Source: Spinactinospora alkalitolerans (GTDB lineage Bacteria; Actinomycetota; Actinomycetes; Streptosporangiales; Streptosporangiaceae). Taken from it: 64,000 nucleotides of DNA. The stretch is taken from the NCBI RefSeq assembly GCF_013408795.1, contig NZ_JACCCC010000001.1:4402001-4466000 (forward strand), in the 5' to 3' direction. Within the stretch, counting starts at the first letter, position 1. The number at the start of each line of letters is the position of its first letter. Below the pieces are notes generated by a model that did no database searches, had not been told where the DNA came from, and worked only from the letters and a program-made list of their open reading frames with translations. The position numbers and the translations under genes are program-made. Shown in pieces: positions 38,669-48,022 of this stretch.

Positions 38669-39283
38669 TCAGGCCGCCGCGTCCCGCTCCACCGCGCGCC
38701 TGCGGCGGCGCCGGCGGCGGGCCCGCCACACCCACAGCGCGAACACCGCCGACAGCGGCAGCACCGCCAGGACGATCAGCGGGACCAGGATGGCCAGCAG
38801 TGCCAGCACGGTGCTGGCGGCGTCCTCGGCGGTGCTGACGACGGGGGCGCCGACGCCGCCGGTGGCGACGTTGAGCACCGGCCTGGCCAGCGCCTTGACC
38901 GCGTGCAGGGCCAGCGCGATGAGCACCCCGGCCGCGACCGGCCACCACGAGCCCCCGTCAGCCTCGGCGGCGGCGCCGAGGCCGTCGGTGACGGTGACCG
39001 CCGAGGCTCCGGCGCCGAAGGTGATGCCGCCCGAGGTCGGCCGGACGAAGGTCTGCAGGACGTCGTTGACGCTGTCCACGGCCGGAACCTTGTCGGCGAC
39101 CAGCTCCACGGCCAGCAGCAGGCCGACGACCACCAGGACGACCGGGTTCTCCAGCCACTGCCAGGCGCCCGACAGCGGCAGCAGGTCGGTGTAGCGGGCG
39201 ATGAGCCCCACCGCCAGGAGCGGCACATAGGCGTTGAGACCGGCGGCCGAGGCCAGCCCGGCTCCGGTCAGTACCTCCAGCAT
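38669..39283 (-). CDS. DUF4126 integral membrane protein
   Basis: A 204-residue membrane protein with the DUF4126 start MLEVLTGAGLASAAGLNAYVPLLAVGLIARY, about five hydrophobic helices, the conserved loop VADKVPAVDSVNDVLQTFVRP and a basic C-terminal tail. The family's function is not established. It is transcribed in the same direction as the HAD gene, 73 bases upstream of that start. Confidence 0.9.
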   Translation of the reverse strand: MLEVLTGAGLASAAGLNAYVPLLAVGLIARYTDLLPLSGAWQWLENPVVLVVVGLLLAVELVADKVPAVDSVNDVLQTFVRPTSGGITFGAGASAVTVTDGLGAAAEADGGSWWPVAAGVLIALALHAVKALARPVLNVATGGVGAPVVSTAEDAASTVLALLAILVPLIVLAVLPLSAVFALWVWRARRRRRRRRAVERDAAA

Positions 39284-39532
39284 GCGATCTCTTCCCGCCC
39301 CCGCTGTCTCGTGGCGCGCCGCGGGACGGCGCCGTGGACGCCGCGGCGTGCGGCGTCACGGGAAGAGACGCGGCGGCGGCGCGCCCGGTTCCGTCCCGGT
39401 ACCGCCTGTGGTCACCGGAGAGGAGTGGAGCCGGGATCACGGGCGGGGACGCGCGGCCGAGGCACCGCCCCGCACGCGCCGACGGCACCGCGCGGCCGCG
39501 TCGGCTCTCCGGACCCGCGCCCTTGAGACCCC

Positions 39533-39787
39533 CTACTGCCGGTAGCTCTCCACCTCCGGGGCCGGGCGGACCTCCGCGGATTCGGGGTCCTGCCCGAACT
39601 CCTCGTGCGCCCGGCGCTGGCGCAGCAGGTCCCAGCACTGGTCCAGGGCGGTCTCCAGGTCGCGGATGCGCCGGCGCTCCTCCGGCGTCAGCCGGTGCTC
39701 GTGCTGCTCCCGCAGGTCGCGCTCCTCGGTGACCAGGTCGCCGATGCGCTGGATGATCTCGGCCTCGCGGCTCTTGGCGTCACTCAT
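39533..39787 (-). CDS. DUF2630 family protein
   Basis: An 84-residue, charged, coiled-coil protein starting MSDAKSREAEIIQRIGDLVTEERDLRE, with LTPEERRRIRDLETALDQCWDLLRQRRAHEEFG typical of DUF2630. It is cytoplasmic; the function is unknown. ATG at 39787 fits the family start better than the in-frame upstream codon at 39796. Confidence 0.9.
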   Translation of the reverse strand: MSDAKSREAEIIQRIGDLVTEERDLREQHEHRLTPEERRRIRDLETALDQCWDLLRQRRAHEEFGQDPESAEVRPAPEVESYRQ

Positions 39788-40036
39788 GTGACCCATGTTC
39801 GGCCGGTCGCGCCCCTGATGGCAAGCATTCCGGCGGCGTCCGCGCAGCTCACTCGCTTTTCGGGGCGGAACGGGTTAACCGGGTCGGCAGGGGGAAGGCA
39901 TCCGGCCGTCGGCGGCGGTCCGGTGCGAAGAGGACCGAAACCCCTCTGGCCGCCGCGGCGCCGATGCCCCGCCACGCCCGGATGTCTTCGCCCCCTGATC
40001 CGCCCGGATCGCCCTTGAGTCGGCCAGGAGCGCACG

Positions 40037-40642
40037 ATGAAGATCTATGCCGATCGGCCCCTCCGCTTCTTCCTGCAGTTCCTCGGCGACGTGTTCGCCC
40101 TGGCCTGGATCGCCGCCTGGGTCTGGGCCGCGGTGTCGCTGCACGACATGCTCAGCGGGCTCGCGCGGCCCGGCACGCTGATGGAGGACGCCGGGGGCGG
40201 CCTGAGCTCGAACATGAGCGACGCCGCCGAGCGCGTCGGGAGCGTCCCCCTGGCCGGCGACCAGCTCAGCAAGCCGTTCACCAGCGTGAGCGAGGCCGGT
40301 GACGCGCTGACCGAGGCCGGGCGGCAGTTCCAGGAGACGGTGGCGGGCATGGCGCTGGTGCTGGCGCTGCTGACCGCCGTGCTGCCGCTGCTGTTCGTCC
40401 TGGCGACGTGGCTGCCGCTGCGGGCGCGCTGGGTGCACCGGGCAAGCGGGGCCAGGCGGTTGCGCGCCATGTCGCCCGAGGCGGGTGGTGAGCTGCTGGC
40501 GCTGCGCGCGCTGTCCTCGGCCCCGATCGGCCGGCTCGCCCGCGTGCACCCCGACCCGGTCGGCGCGTGGCGCACCGGCGACGACGCCACGATCGCCCGG
40601 CTCGCGGAGCTGGAGCTGCGCAGGCTCGGGCTGAAGGTGTAG
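40037..40642 (+). CDS. Two-helix membrane protein of unknown function
   Basis: A 201-residue protein with a transmembrane helix at about 10-35 (FFLQFLGDVFALAWIAAWVWAAV) and another at about 108-130 (ALVLALLTAVLPLLFVLATWLPL). An outer loop of about 70 residues lies between them, and a C-terminal cytoplasmic arginine-rich region follows. No family is named with confidence, but the pattern is common in actinomycetes. GGAG lies close before the ATG at 40037. Confidence 0.75.
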   Translation: MKIYADRPLRFFLQFLGDVFALAWIAAWVWAAVSLHDMLSGLARPGTLMEDAGGGLSSNMSDAAERVGSVPLAGDQLSKPFTSVSEAGDALTEAGRQFQETVAGMALVLALLTAVLPLLFVLATWLPLRARWVHRASGARRLRAMSPEAGGELLALRALSSAPIGRLARVHPDPVGAWRTGDDATIARLAELELRRLGLKV

Positions 40643-40817
40643 GGGCGAGGCGGGGAGGCCGCGGGCGGGGCGGCACGCACCGGCCGCGTTCGGAAAAGAT
40701 CCGTCGCGGCGGCTTTTGTCCCGTTGGCACCCGCGCAGCGCCGATACTCGTAGGGCGGCACCTCAAGGGCCGCCGTTCATCGGGCCGCGTCCCTCGGAAG
40801 GGAGCAGCGGACGGAAC

Positions 40818-40834
40818 ATACCCTGCAGGGGTAT
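40818..40834 (+). promoter_or_regulatory. CsoR operator
   Basis: ATACCCTGCAGGGGTAT is an inverted repeat matching the known CsoR half-sites TACCC/GGGTA. It lies 46 bases before csoR, implying autoregulation by copper. Confidence 0.85.
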
Positions 40835-40880
40835 TGTTGAGCGAAGCGGAGAAAGAGAACAGGAACCAGGGAGCCCCGGC

Positions 40881-41168
40881 ATGGCCACCTACGGCTACCA
40901 CGACAACAAGCAGCAGCACCTCAACCGGCTGCGCCGAATCGAGGGCCAGATCCGTGGGCTGCAGCGGATGGTGGAGGACGACTCCTACTGCATCGACGTC
41001 CTCACCCAGACCTCTGCGGTGAACAAGGCACTGCGCTCGTTCGCCCTGTCAATGCTGGACGAGCACCTCAAGCACTGCGTCGCCGACGCCGTCGCCAACG
41101 GCGGCGACGAGGCCGACGAGAAGGTGCGCGAGGCCTCCGACGCCATCGCCCGGCTGGTCCGCTCCTGA
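40881..41168 (+). CDS. csoR: Copper-sensing transcriptional repressor
   Basis: A 95-residue CsoR/RcnR-family repressor. The Cu(I) ligands are visible: Cys in DDSYCIDVL and the His/Cys pair in EHLKHCVADAV. The N-terminal HLNRLRRIEGQIRGLQRMV is the DNA-binding region. Copper binding releases the repressor. ATG at 40881 follows GGAG. The operator upstream and copZ downstream support the role. Confidence 0.95.
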   Translation: MATYGYHDNKQQHLNRLRRIEGQIRGLQRMVEDDSYCIDVLTQTSAVNKALRSFALSMLDEHLKHCVADAVANGGDEADEKVREASDAIARLVRS

Positions 41169-41254
41169 TCCGCTTCCCGGCCCGCCCGCGGCCCCGCCGA
41201 CAGCGGGTGCGCACCGGGCCGGTACCCGACCGCGATACGAGGGGATGTGAACCG

Positions 41255-41464
41255 ATGGCCACCAGCACCACGATCACCGTCAGCGGCATGACCTGCGGGC
41301 ACTGCGTCAGCTCCGTCAAGGAGGAAATCGGCGGGCTGCCCGGCGTCACCGCCGTGGACGTGGACCTGGAGAGCGGCCGCGTCACGGTCGACAGCGAGGC
41401 GCCGCTGACCGGCGAGCAGTTGAAGGACGCGGTCGACGAGGCGGGCTACGAGATCGTCGCCTGA
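41255..41464 (+). CDS. copZ: Copper chaperone (heavy-metal-associated domain)
   Basis: A 69-residue HMA-domain protein with the metal-binding GMTCGHC motif (residues 11-17). It binds Cu(I) and usually hands it to the P-type ATPase CopA or to CsoR. It follows csoR by 86 bases and ends at a strong hairpin. No copA gene is in the window, so the ATPase must be elsewhere or missing. Confidence 0.95.
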   Translation: MATSTTITVSGMTCGHCVSSVKEEIGGLPGVTAVDVDLESGRVTVDSEAPLTGEQLKDAVDEAGYEIVA

Positions 41465-41481
41465 GGCCGACCGCGTCGACG

Positions 41482-41523
41482 CCGGTGCCCGGCCGCCTCG
41501 ATCATCCGGCGGCCGGGCACCGG
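41482..41523. terminator. Bidirectional hairpin between copZ and the NADH dehydrogenase gene
   Basis: A perfect 16-bp GC-rich stem (41482-41497 with 41508-41523) and a 10-base loop lie between convergent genes, ending six bases before the oxidoreductase stop. Confidence 0.85.
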
Positions 41524-41528
41524 TGCGT

Positions 41529-42896
41529 TCACGCCCGATCGTGCGCGCCGCCGGCCACGAGCACCTTCTCGTGCGCCTGCTCGGTGTCGAGGTACTGGTC
41601 GATCTGATCGGTGTCGACCAGCGTGTCGATCGTCTTGTTGAGGAAGCCCAGGCGCGAGACCTCACCGCCCAGCAGCGCACGGATCGCCCAGTTGGTGGCG
41701 ACGCGCACCCGGCCGGGCCCCGACTGCAGCGAGTACAGGTGGTAGGCGCGGGTGAGCGCCAGGGCCGGCATCCCGGTGAACTCCTTGCCCAGCGGGCGGG
41801 CGACCGCGTCGCGGCCGCTCAGGTCCACCAGCAGGCCGAGGTCCTTGTGGCGGTAATCCGTCTTGGGCCGGTCCAGGAGCGAGGCGATGACGTTGTCGGC
41901 CGCCGCCGGGCCCTGCCGCTCGGCGTGCTGGGCCGTCGGCGGGCACAGCGCGTCGTCCTCGTCCTTGCTGAGGTCGGGGATCGCGGCGGAGTCGCCGATG
42001 GCGAAGATCTCCGGGGCGTCGGGGACCGACAGGTCCGGGCCGACGACCAGCTTGCCCTTGTTCGTCTCCAGGCCGAGGCCGCCCATGAGCGGGCTGGGCG
42101 AGGTGCCGGCGGTCCAGATCAGGGACCGGCAGGGCAGGATCCGGTCGTCGGTGAGGGTGACCTTGTCCTCGGTGGCCTCCTTGACGCTGACCTCCAGCGT
42201 GACCTTGACGCCCCGCTGGCGCAGCAGCTCCATGGCGCTGCGCCCGAGGTTCTCCCCCAGCTCAGGCATGAGGTTGGGGGCGATGTCGATGAGGTGCCAC
42301 TGGATGTGGTCGCGCAGCAGCGGGTAGCGCTTGCACGCCTCCTCGCACAGCAGCTTCAGCGACGCCGCCGTCTCCACGCCGGTGTAGCCGCCGCCGACCA
42401 CGAGGAACGTGCAGCGCTCGTCGCGCTCGGCCGGGTCGTCGCTGGCGTTGGCCAGTTCGAGCTGGGCGAGCACGTGGTCGCGCAGGTAGACCGCCTCGGC
42501 CAGGTTCTTGTTGCCGCGGCCGTGCTCGACCAGGCCGGGGATGTCGAAGACGCGGGTGTTGCTGCCCGGGGCGAGCACCAGCCGGTCGTAGGGTTCGTAG
42601 GCCGTCTCGCCGGAGATCTTGCGCACGACGACGGTGCGCGACCGCACGTCGACTCCGATGGCCGCGCCCGGCACCATGCGGGTGCGGTGCAGCAGCCGGT
42701 GCAGTGAGACCGCGATCGACTGCGGGGTCAGCAGTCCCGAGGCCACCTGCGGCAGCAGCGGCTGGTAGAGCATGTAGTCGTTGGGTGCGATGAGCACGAT
42801 CTCGGCCGCGCCCTTCGGTATCCGCCGCTCCAGGCGGCGCAGTGCGCTCAGGCCCGCGAAACCGGCGCCGACCACCACGATGCGAGGCCGCGACAT
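41529..42896 (-). CDS. ndh: Type II NADH:quinone oxidoreductase (NDH-2)
   Basis: A 455-residue FAD/NAD(P) oxidoreductase. The FAD-binding motif is VVVGAGFAGLSALRRL at the N-terminus, the NADH-binding motif is FLVVGGGYTGVETAASL (about 165-181), and IFAIGDSAAIP completes the FAD site. A C-terminal amphipathic region (ATNWAIRALLGGEVSRLGFLNKTIDTL) suits membrane association. It transfers electrons from NADH to menaquinone without proton pumping. ATG at 42896 gives the usual N-terminus. Confidence 0.9.
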   Translation of the reverse strand: MSRPRIVVVGAGFAGLSALRRLERRIPKGAAEIVLIAPNDYMLYQPLLPQVASGLLTPQSIAVSLHRLLHRTRMVPGAAIGVDVRSRTVVVRKISGETAYEPYDRLVLAPGSNTRVFDIPGLVEHGRGNKNLAEAVYLRDHVLAQLELANASDDPAERDERCTFLVVGGGYTGVETAASLKLLCEEACKRYPLLRDHIQWHLIDIAPNLMPELGENLGRSAMELLRQRGVKVTLEVSVKEATEDKVTLTDDRILPCRSLIWTAGTSPSPLMGGLGLETNKGKLVVGPDLSVPDAPEIFAIGDSAAIPDLSKDEDDALCPPTAQHAERQGPAAADNVIASLLDRPKTDYRHKDLGLLVDLSGRDAVARPLGKEFTGMPALALTRAYHLYSLQSGPGRVRVATNWAIRALLGGEVSRLGFLNKTIDTLVDTDQIDQYLDTEQAHEKVLVAGGAHDRA

Positions 42897-43100
42897 CGTC
42901 GAACCACTTCCCCTCATACGGATCCGGTGTCCCACCGCCCACAGGACTGCGGGCACCGTACGGATTAGGTCGCACGGGCCAGGACGTGCAGGCCGCGTCA
43001 CACGGATCGCGCCATGCAGGTCAGGCCGTCAATGCTGCCGCTGCCCGAAGACCCCGGCACCAAACGTCCGCGGCGGGCTCCCTGCACCCGGCGGGCGGCC

Positions 43101-43730
43101 TCACCTCGACGCGGACCGGCCGGACGGCGGGGCCGCGGCCTTCCCCGCACCGTCCTCCGCGGCCTCGGCGAGCAGCGCGGCGCGCCCCATGGCCAGCAGC
43201 AGCTCGGTCATCGCCTCGGGGGGCAGTTCGTCCGCGCTGTGCGGGGTGGAGTTGAGCAGGCCGAACGTGGCGTGGACGGCGGCGCGCAGGCACGCGGGCC
43301 GGGCCGCGGGGCGCAGTTCGCCGAGCACCCCCACCCACTGCTCGACGTAGCCGCGCTGCAGCCGGCGGATCCGGCGGCGCTCCGGGGCGGGGACGTTGCC
43401 CAACTCCCGGTCGTGCACGGTGATGAGGGCCGGCTCCCCCAGGGCGAAGGCGATGTGGCCGCGCAGCAGCGCCTCCAGGGCCTCGCGCGGGTCGCGCGCC
43501 GCGGCCACCCGCGCCTCGCCGTCGGCGGCCAGCCGTTCGCTGATGTCCAGCAGCATGGCCGCGAGCAGGGCGTCTTTGCCGGGGAAGTGCCGGTACAGCG
43601 CCGGCCCACTGGTGCCCACCGCGCGCCCCAGGTCCTCGATCGAGACGCCGTGGAACCCCCGGGCGGCGAACAGGTCGGCGGCCGCGCGCAGGATCACCGA
43701 CCGGCGCGCTCCCGCAGTCCGGTTGGCCAT
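43101..43730 (-). CDS. TetR-family regulator of the adjacent acyl-CoA operon
   Basis: A 209-residue regulator with an N-terminal TetR helix-turn-helix (ILRAAADLFAARGFHGVSIEDLGRAVGTSGPALYRHFPGK) and a helical ligand domain. It matches the group that controls acyl-CoA carboxylase/dehydrogenase operons. ATG at 43730 follows GGGGAG. It is divergent from the carboxyltransferase gene, with a large palindrome between. Confidence 0.9.
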   Translation of the reverse strand: MANRTAGARRSVILRAAADLFAARGFHGVSIEDLGRAVGTSGPALYRHFPGKDALLAAMLLDISERLAADGEARVAAARDPREALEALLRGHIAFALGEPALITVHDRELGNVPAPERRRIRRLQRGYVEQWVGVLGELRPAARPACLRAAVHATFGLLNSTPHSADELPPEAMTELLLAMGRAALLAEAAEDGAGKAAAPPSGRSASR

Positions 43731-43856
43731 CGCTCCCCCGTTCGCCTTCGCCGCGCGGCCGCCCGCCGCTCTCCGGGACGCCCTCGGCCTCGGTTCCCGG
43801 ACGCTCGTGCCGCCGGAGGGCTCCGCCACCGGACACGTGCGGCCCTGGACACCGAG

Positions 43857-43897
43857 GTTAATGAACACTAACATCGGCCATGTTAGCGGTCATTAAC
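43857..43897. promoter_or_regulatory. TetR operator for the acyl-CoA carboxylase operon
   Basis: A 41-base near-palindrome runs from GTTAATGAACACTAACAT to ATGTTAGCGGTCATTAAC, with only two mismatches in the arms. It lies 32 bases before the carboxyltransferase start and upstream of the divergent TetR gene, so it probably controls both. Confidence 0.85.
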
Positions 43898-43929
43898 GTC
43901 TGGGAACAGATGGGAACAGAGGGGTGGAA

Positions 43930-45555
43930 ATGAGCAGGGCGCCCGTGCTCGCCTCCGAGGTCGACACCGCCGGGCCCGCGTTCGCGGCCAACGCCGAGGC
44001 CAACCGCGCCCTGGCCGCCGAACTGCGGGAGCGCATCGCCACGGCCGCCCTCGGCGGCCCGGAGAAGACCCGGATCCGGCACGTCGAACGCGGCAAGCTG
44101 CTGCCGCGCGACCGGGTCGACGCGCTGCTCGACCCCGGATCCCCGTTCCTGGAGCTGTCCCCGCTGGCCGCGCACGAGATGTACGGCAAGGACGGCGGGG
44201 ACGCCCCGGCCGCCGGCATCATCACCGGCGTCGGCCGGGTGCGCGGCCGCGAGGTCGTGGTGGTGGCCAACGACGCCACGGTCAAGGGCGGCAGCTACTA
44301 CCCGATGACCGTCAAGAAGCACCTGCGCGCCCAGGAGGTGGCGCTGCACAACCGGCTGCCGTGCGTGTACCTCGCCGACTCCGGCGGCGCGTTCCTGCCG
44401 ATGCAGGACGACGTCTTCCCCGACCGGGAGCACTTCGGCCGGATCTTCTACAACCAGGCCACGATGTCGAAGCTGGGCATCGCCCAGATCGCCGCCGTGC
44501 TGGGCTCCTGCACCGCCGGCGGCGCCTACGTCCCGGCCATGAGCGACGAGGCGGTCATCGTGCGCGAGCAGGGCACGATCTTCCTCGGCGGGCCGCCCCT
44601 GGTGAAGGCCGCGACCGGCGAGGTCGTCACGGCTGAGGAGCTGGGCGGCGGCGACGTGCACTCCCGCGTCTCCGGCGTCACCGACCACCTCGCCGAGGAC
44701 GACGCGCACGCGCTGAGCATCGTCCGCCAGATCGTCGACACCCTCGGCCCCCGGCCGGCGCCCGCGTGGGAGCAGCGCCCCGCGCAGCCGCCCGCGGCCG
44801 ACCCCGAGGAGATCTACGGGATCGTGCCCACCGACACCCGCACCCCCTACGACGTGCGCGAGGTGATCGCCCGGATCGTCGACGCCAGCGCGTTCACCGA
44901 GTTCAAGGCCGAGTACGGCACGACCCTGGTGACCGGGTTCGCCCACCTGCACGGCCACCCGGTCGGCATCGTCGCCAACAACGGCATCCTGTTCGCCGAG
45001 TCGGCGATGAAGGGGGCGCACTTCATCGAGCTGTGCGACCGGCGCGGCATCCCGCTGGTCTTCCTGCAGAACATCTCCGGCTTCATGGTGGGCCGCGACT
45101 ACGAGGCCGGCGGCATCGCCAAGCACGGCGCGAAGATGGTCACCGCCGTCGCCTGCGCCCGCGTCCCGAAGTTCACGGTGGTGATCGGCGGCTCCTTCGG
45201 CGCCGGCAACTACAGCATGTGCGGCAGGGCCTACTCCCCCCGCTTCCTGTGGATGTGGCCCAACGCCCGCATCTCGGTGATGGGCGGCGAGCAGGCCGCC
45301 TCCGTCCTGGCGACGGTGCGCCGCGACCAGACGGAGGCGCTCGGGCAGGAGTGGCCGGCCGAGGCCGAGGAGGAGTTCAAGGCGCCCATCCGCGAGCAGT
45401 ACGAGCACCAGGGCGGCCCCTACTACTCCACGGCGCGGCTGTGGGACGACGGCGTGATCGACCCCGCCGACACCCGCACCGTCCTGGGCCTGGCGCTGGC
45501 GGCCGCCCGGCACGCACCGCTGGAGCCGGTCGGCTACGGCGTCTTCCGCATGTGA
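43930..45555 (+). CDS. Acyl-CoA carboxylase carboxyltransferase (beta) subunit
   Basis: A 541-residue biotin-dependent carboxyltransferase, closest to methylcrotonyl-CoA carboxylase beta. It shows [31 protein letters not shown], the oxyanion-hole glycines in [16 protein letters not shown], and [10 protein letters not shown] with [16 protein letters not shown]. It transfers carboxyl from biotin to the acyl-CoA. ATG at 43930 has GAGGGG five bases upstream. It is followed by the biotin carboxylase gene (26-base gap) and acyl-CoA dehydrogenase, as in leucine or odd-chain acyl-CoA catabolism. Confidence 0.93.
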   Translation: MSRAPVLASEVDTAGPAFAANAEANRALAAELRERIATAALGGPEKTRIRHVERGKLLPRDRVDALLDPGSPFLELSPLAAHEMYGKDGGDAPAAGIITGVGRVRGREVVVVANDATVKGGSYYPMTVKKHLRAQEVALHNRLPCVYLADSGGAFLPMQDDVFPDREHFGRIFYNQATMSKLGIAQIAAVLGSCTAGGAYVPAMSDEAVIVREQGTIFLGGPPLVKAATGEVVTAEELGGGDVHSRVSGVTDHLAEDDAHALSIVRQIVDTLGPRPAPAWEQRPAQPPAADPEEIYGIVPTDTRTPYDVREVIARIVDASAFTEFKAEYGTTLVTGFAHLHGHPVGIVANNGILFAESAMKGAHFIELCDRRGIPLVFLQNISGFMVGRDYEAGGIAKHGAKMVTAVACARVPKFTVVIGGSFGAGNYSMCGRAYSPRFLWMWPNARISVMGGEQAASVLATVRRDQTEALGQEWPAEAEEEFKAPIREQYEHQGGPYYSTARLWDDGVIDPADTRTVLGLALAAARHAPLEPVGYGVFRM

Positions 45556-45581
45556 GACCTGGAAGGGACACGGAGTCGCAG

Positions 45582-48017
45582 ATGACAGCGTTGACAGGAT
45601 CCGCGGCGGAGACAACGGCAGCGGAGTCCGCGGCAACGGCGGGGCCCGCCGGAGCGGCCGGTCCGCCCGCGGTGCTGGTCGCCAACCGGGGCGAGATCGC
45701 CGTGCGGATCATCCGCACGCTGCGGCGGCTGGGCCTGCGCTCGGTGGCGGTCCACGGCGACGGCGACGCCGGGGCCAGGCACGTCCGCGCGGCCGACGTC
45801 GCGGTCAGGGTGGGCGGTGCGAGCCTGGCCGACAGCTACCTCAACGGCCCCGCCATCATCGCGGCGGCCCGGGCGACCGGGGCGGCGATGATCCACCCCG
45901 GCTACGGGTTCCTCTCCGAGAACGCCGGGTTCGCGCGCGCCTGCGCCGAGGCCGGGCTGACGTTCGTGGGCCCGCCGCCCGGAGCGATCGAGGCGATGGG
46001 CGACAAGATCCAGGCCAAGCGGACGGTCGCCGACGCAGGCGTCCCGCTGCTGCCCGGCTTCGCCGAGGAGGCAGGAAGGCCGATGCCCGACGACGAGCTG
46101 GCCGAGGCCGCGGCCAAGGTCGGCTACCCGCTGCTGATCAAGCCGTCGGCCGGCGGCGGCGGCAAGGGCATGCGGCTGGTCCGCGAGCCCGGGGAGCTGG
46201 TCGCGGCGGCCGCCGCCGCGCGGCGCGAGGCGAAGGCGGCCTTCGGCGACGCGACCCTGCTGGTGGAGCGGTTCGTGGAGCGGCCGCGCCACATCGAGGT
46301 GCAGGTGCTGGCCGACGCCCACGGCAACGTCGTGCACCTGGGCGAACGCGAGTGCAGCCTGCAGCGCCGGCACCAGAAGATCGTGGAGGAGGCGCCCTCG
46401 CCCCTGCTGGGCGCCGCCCAGCGCGCCGCGATGGGCGAGGCCGCGGTGGCCGCCGCGAAGGCGTGCGGGTACGTGGGCGCCGGGACCGTGGAGTTCATCG
46501 CGACCGGGGGCGGTGCCGCGGCGCAGGCCGCTGGGGCCGGCTCCGGCTCCGGGCACGGCGCGGCCGAGGTCCCGGGGGGACCCCTTGCTTCAAGTCAAGC
46601 CGATCCCCGGCCCGGTCCGCCAGACGGATCGGCCGACCTGTGGACGGCCGGCGGCCCCGACCGCTCCTTCGACTACTCCTTCCTGGAGATGAACACCCGC
46701 CTGCAGGTGGAGCACCCGGTCACCGAGGCCGTCGTCACGATCGGCGGGCGGCGCGGCATCGACCTGGTCGAGGCGCAGCTGCGCGTCGCGATGGGCGAGC
46801 CGCTGCCCTTCTCCCAGGCCGACATCGGCTTCGCCGGGCACGCGGTGGAGTCCCGCGTCTACGCCGAGGACCCCGCCCGCGACTTCCTGCCGACGGGCGG
46901 CCCGGTGCTGCTGCTGGAGGAGCCCGAGGGCACCGACGTGCGCGTGGACTCCGGTCTCGACGAGGGCACCGAGATCACCTCGGCCTACGACCCGATGCTG
47001 GCCAAGGTCATCACCTGGGCGCCGGACCGCGCCGGGGCGCTGCAACGCATGGACGCGGCCCTCGCCGGCTACACGCTGCTGGGCTGCGGCAGCAACGTCG
47101 CGTTCCTGCGCAGGCTGCTGCGCCACCCCGATGTCGCGGCCGGCCGCCTCAGCACCGAGCTGACCGAGCGGATCCGCCCGGAGCTGCTGCCCGACGCCCA
47201 GGAGACGCCCGCGGAGGTCTACGCCGCGGCCGCGCTGGACCGCCAGCTCGCCCTGGAGCCGACCGGGCCGGTGGTCGACCGGTTCGACGTGCCCGACGGC
47301 TGGCGGATCGGCGGCCCGGCCTGGACCACGTGGCGGCTGCGCGCGCCCGGCCGCGAGCCGGTCACCGTGAGGGTGCGCCGCCGCGCACCGGTCGGACCCG
47401 CCGCGCACGGCGGCGCGTTCGAGGTGGCCGTGGACGGCTCCGAACCGGTCACCGCCACCGCCGCCCGCGAAGGCGCTCCCCCGGCCGCCGACGGCGCCGC
47501 TGCGGGCCGCGCCGGTTCCGGTCCCCCCGCCGCCGGCCCGGCCGGGCGGGACCGGACGCTCGTCGTCGGCTACGCCGGCCGCACGGTGCGCTACGCCCGC
47601 GTGCTGGAGGCCGGCACGCTCTGGCTCGGCCTCGGGGGCACGGCGTGGCAGTTGCACGAGGAGACCCTGCTCGCCCCCATGCGCGAGGCGGAGTCCGGCG
47701 GCGACGGCACCGTCCGCAGCCCCATGCCGGGCACCGTGCTGTCGGTCCCGGTGCGGCAGGGCGACAGCGTGGCCGCCGGGACCCCGGTCGTCGTGGTCGA
47801 GGCCATGAAGATGGAGCACTCGGTCACCGCACCGATCGACGGCGTCGTCACCGGCCTGGAGGTGCGTCCCGGCCAGTCCGTGGCCATGGACACCGTCCTG
47901 GCCGTCATCACGCCCGAAGCCGCCCCGCAGGACGGCACCGCCGCGACCGCGCGGTCCGCGCCGGGCGCCTCCCCCGCCACCGACACCGCCACCGACATCC
48001 AGGCCACGAAGGAGTGA
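45582..48017 (+). CDS. Acyl-CoA carboxylase biotin carboxylase/BCCP (alpha) subunit with unusual insertion
   Basis: An 811-residue alpha subunit. The biotin carboxylase domain spans about 30-510: VLVANRGEIAVRIIRTLRRL, ATP loop KPSAGGGGKGMR, and EMNTRLQVEHPVTE. The biotinyl domain at the C-terminus has EAMKMEH with the biotinylated Lys. Between EFIA and FDYSFLEMN, where the family needs only a few residues, there is an extra Ala/Gly/Ser/Pro-rich stretch of about 52 residues (DNA about 46505-46660). It interrupts the ATP-grasp domain but stays in frame. It is cotranscribed with its carboxyltransferase partner. Confidence 0.93.
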   Translation: MTALTGSAAETTAAESAATAGPAGAAGPPAVLVANRGEIAVRIIRTLRRLGLRSVAVHGDGDAGARHVRAADVAVRVGGASLADSYLNGPAIIAAARATGAAMIHPGYGFLSENAGFARACAEAGLTFVGPPPGAIEAMGDKIQAKRTVADAGVPLLPGFAEEAGRPMPDDELAEAAAKVGYPLLIKPSAGGGGKGMRLVREPGELVAAAAAARREAKAAFGDATLLVERFVERPRHIEVQVLADAHGNVVHLGERECSLQRRHQKIVEEAPSPLLGAAQRAAMGEAAVAAAKACGYVGAGTVEFIATGGGAAAQAAGAGSGSGHGAAEVPGGPLASSQADPRPGPPDGSADLWTAGGPDRSFDYSFLEMNTRLQVEHPVTEAVVTIGGRRGIDLVEAQLRVAMGEPLPFSQADIGFAGHAVESRVYAEDPARDFLPTGGPVLLLEEPEGTDVRVDSGLDEGTEITSAYDPMLAKVITWAPDRAGALQRMDAALAGYTLLGCGSNVAFLRRLLRHPDVAAGRLSTELTERIRPELLPDAQETPAEVYAAAALDRQLALEPTGPVVDRFDVPDGWRIGGPAWTTWRLRAPGREPVTVRVRRRAPVGPAAHGGAFEVAVDGSEPVTATAAREGAPPAADGAAAGRAGSGPPAAGPAGRDRTLVVGYAGRTVRYARVLEAGTLWLGLGGTAWQLHEETLLAPMREAESGGDGTVRSPMPGTVLSVPVRQGDSVAAGTPVVVVEAMKMEHSVTAPIDGVVTGLEVRPGQSVAMDTVLAVITPEAAPQDGTAATARSAPGASPATDTATDIQATKE

Positions 48018-48022
48018 GCACC

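Noticed and set aside
44766-48017. Long plus-strand open frame across the two carboxylase genes
   Set aside because: Arginine/glycine-rich in its first part; it is the wrong frame of the carboxyltransferase until it joins the real biotin carboxylase frame at 45582.
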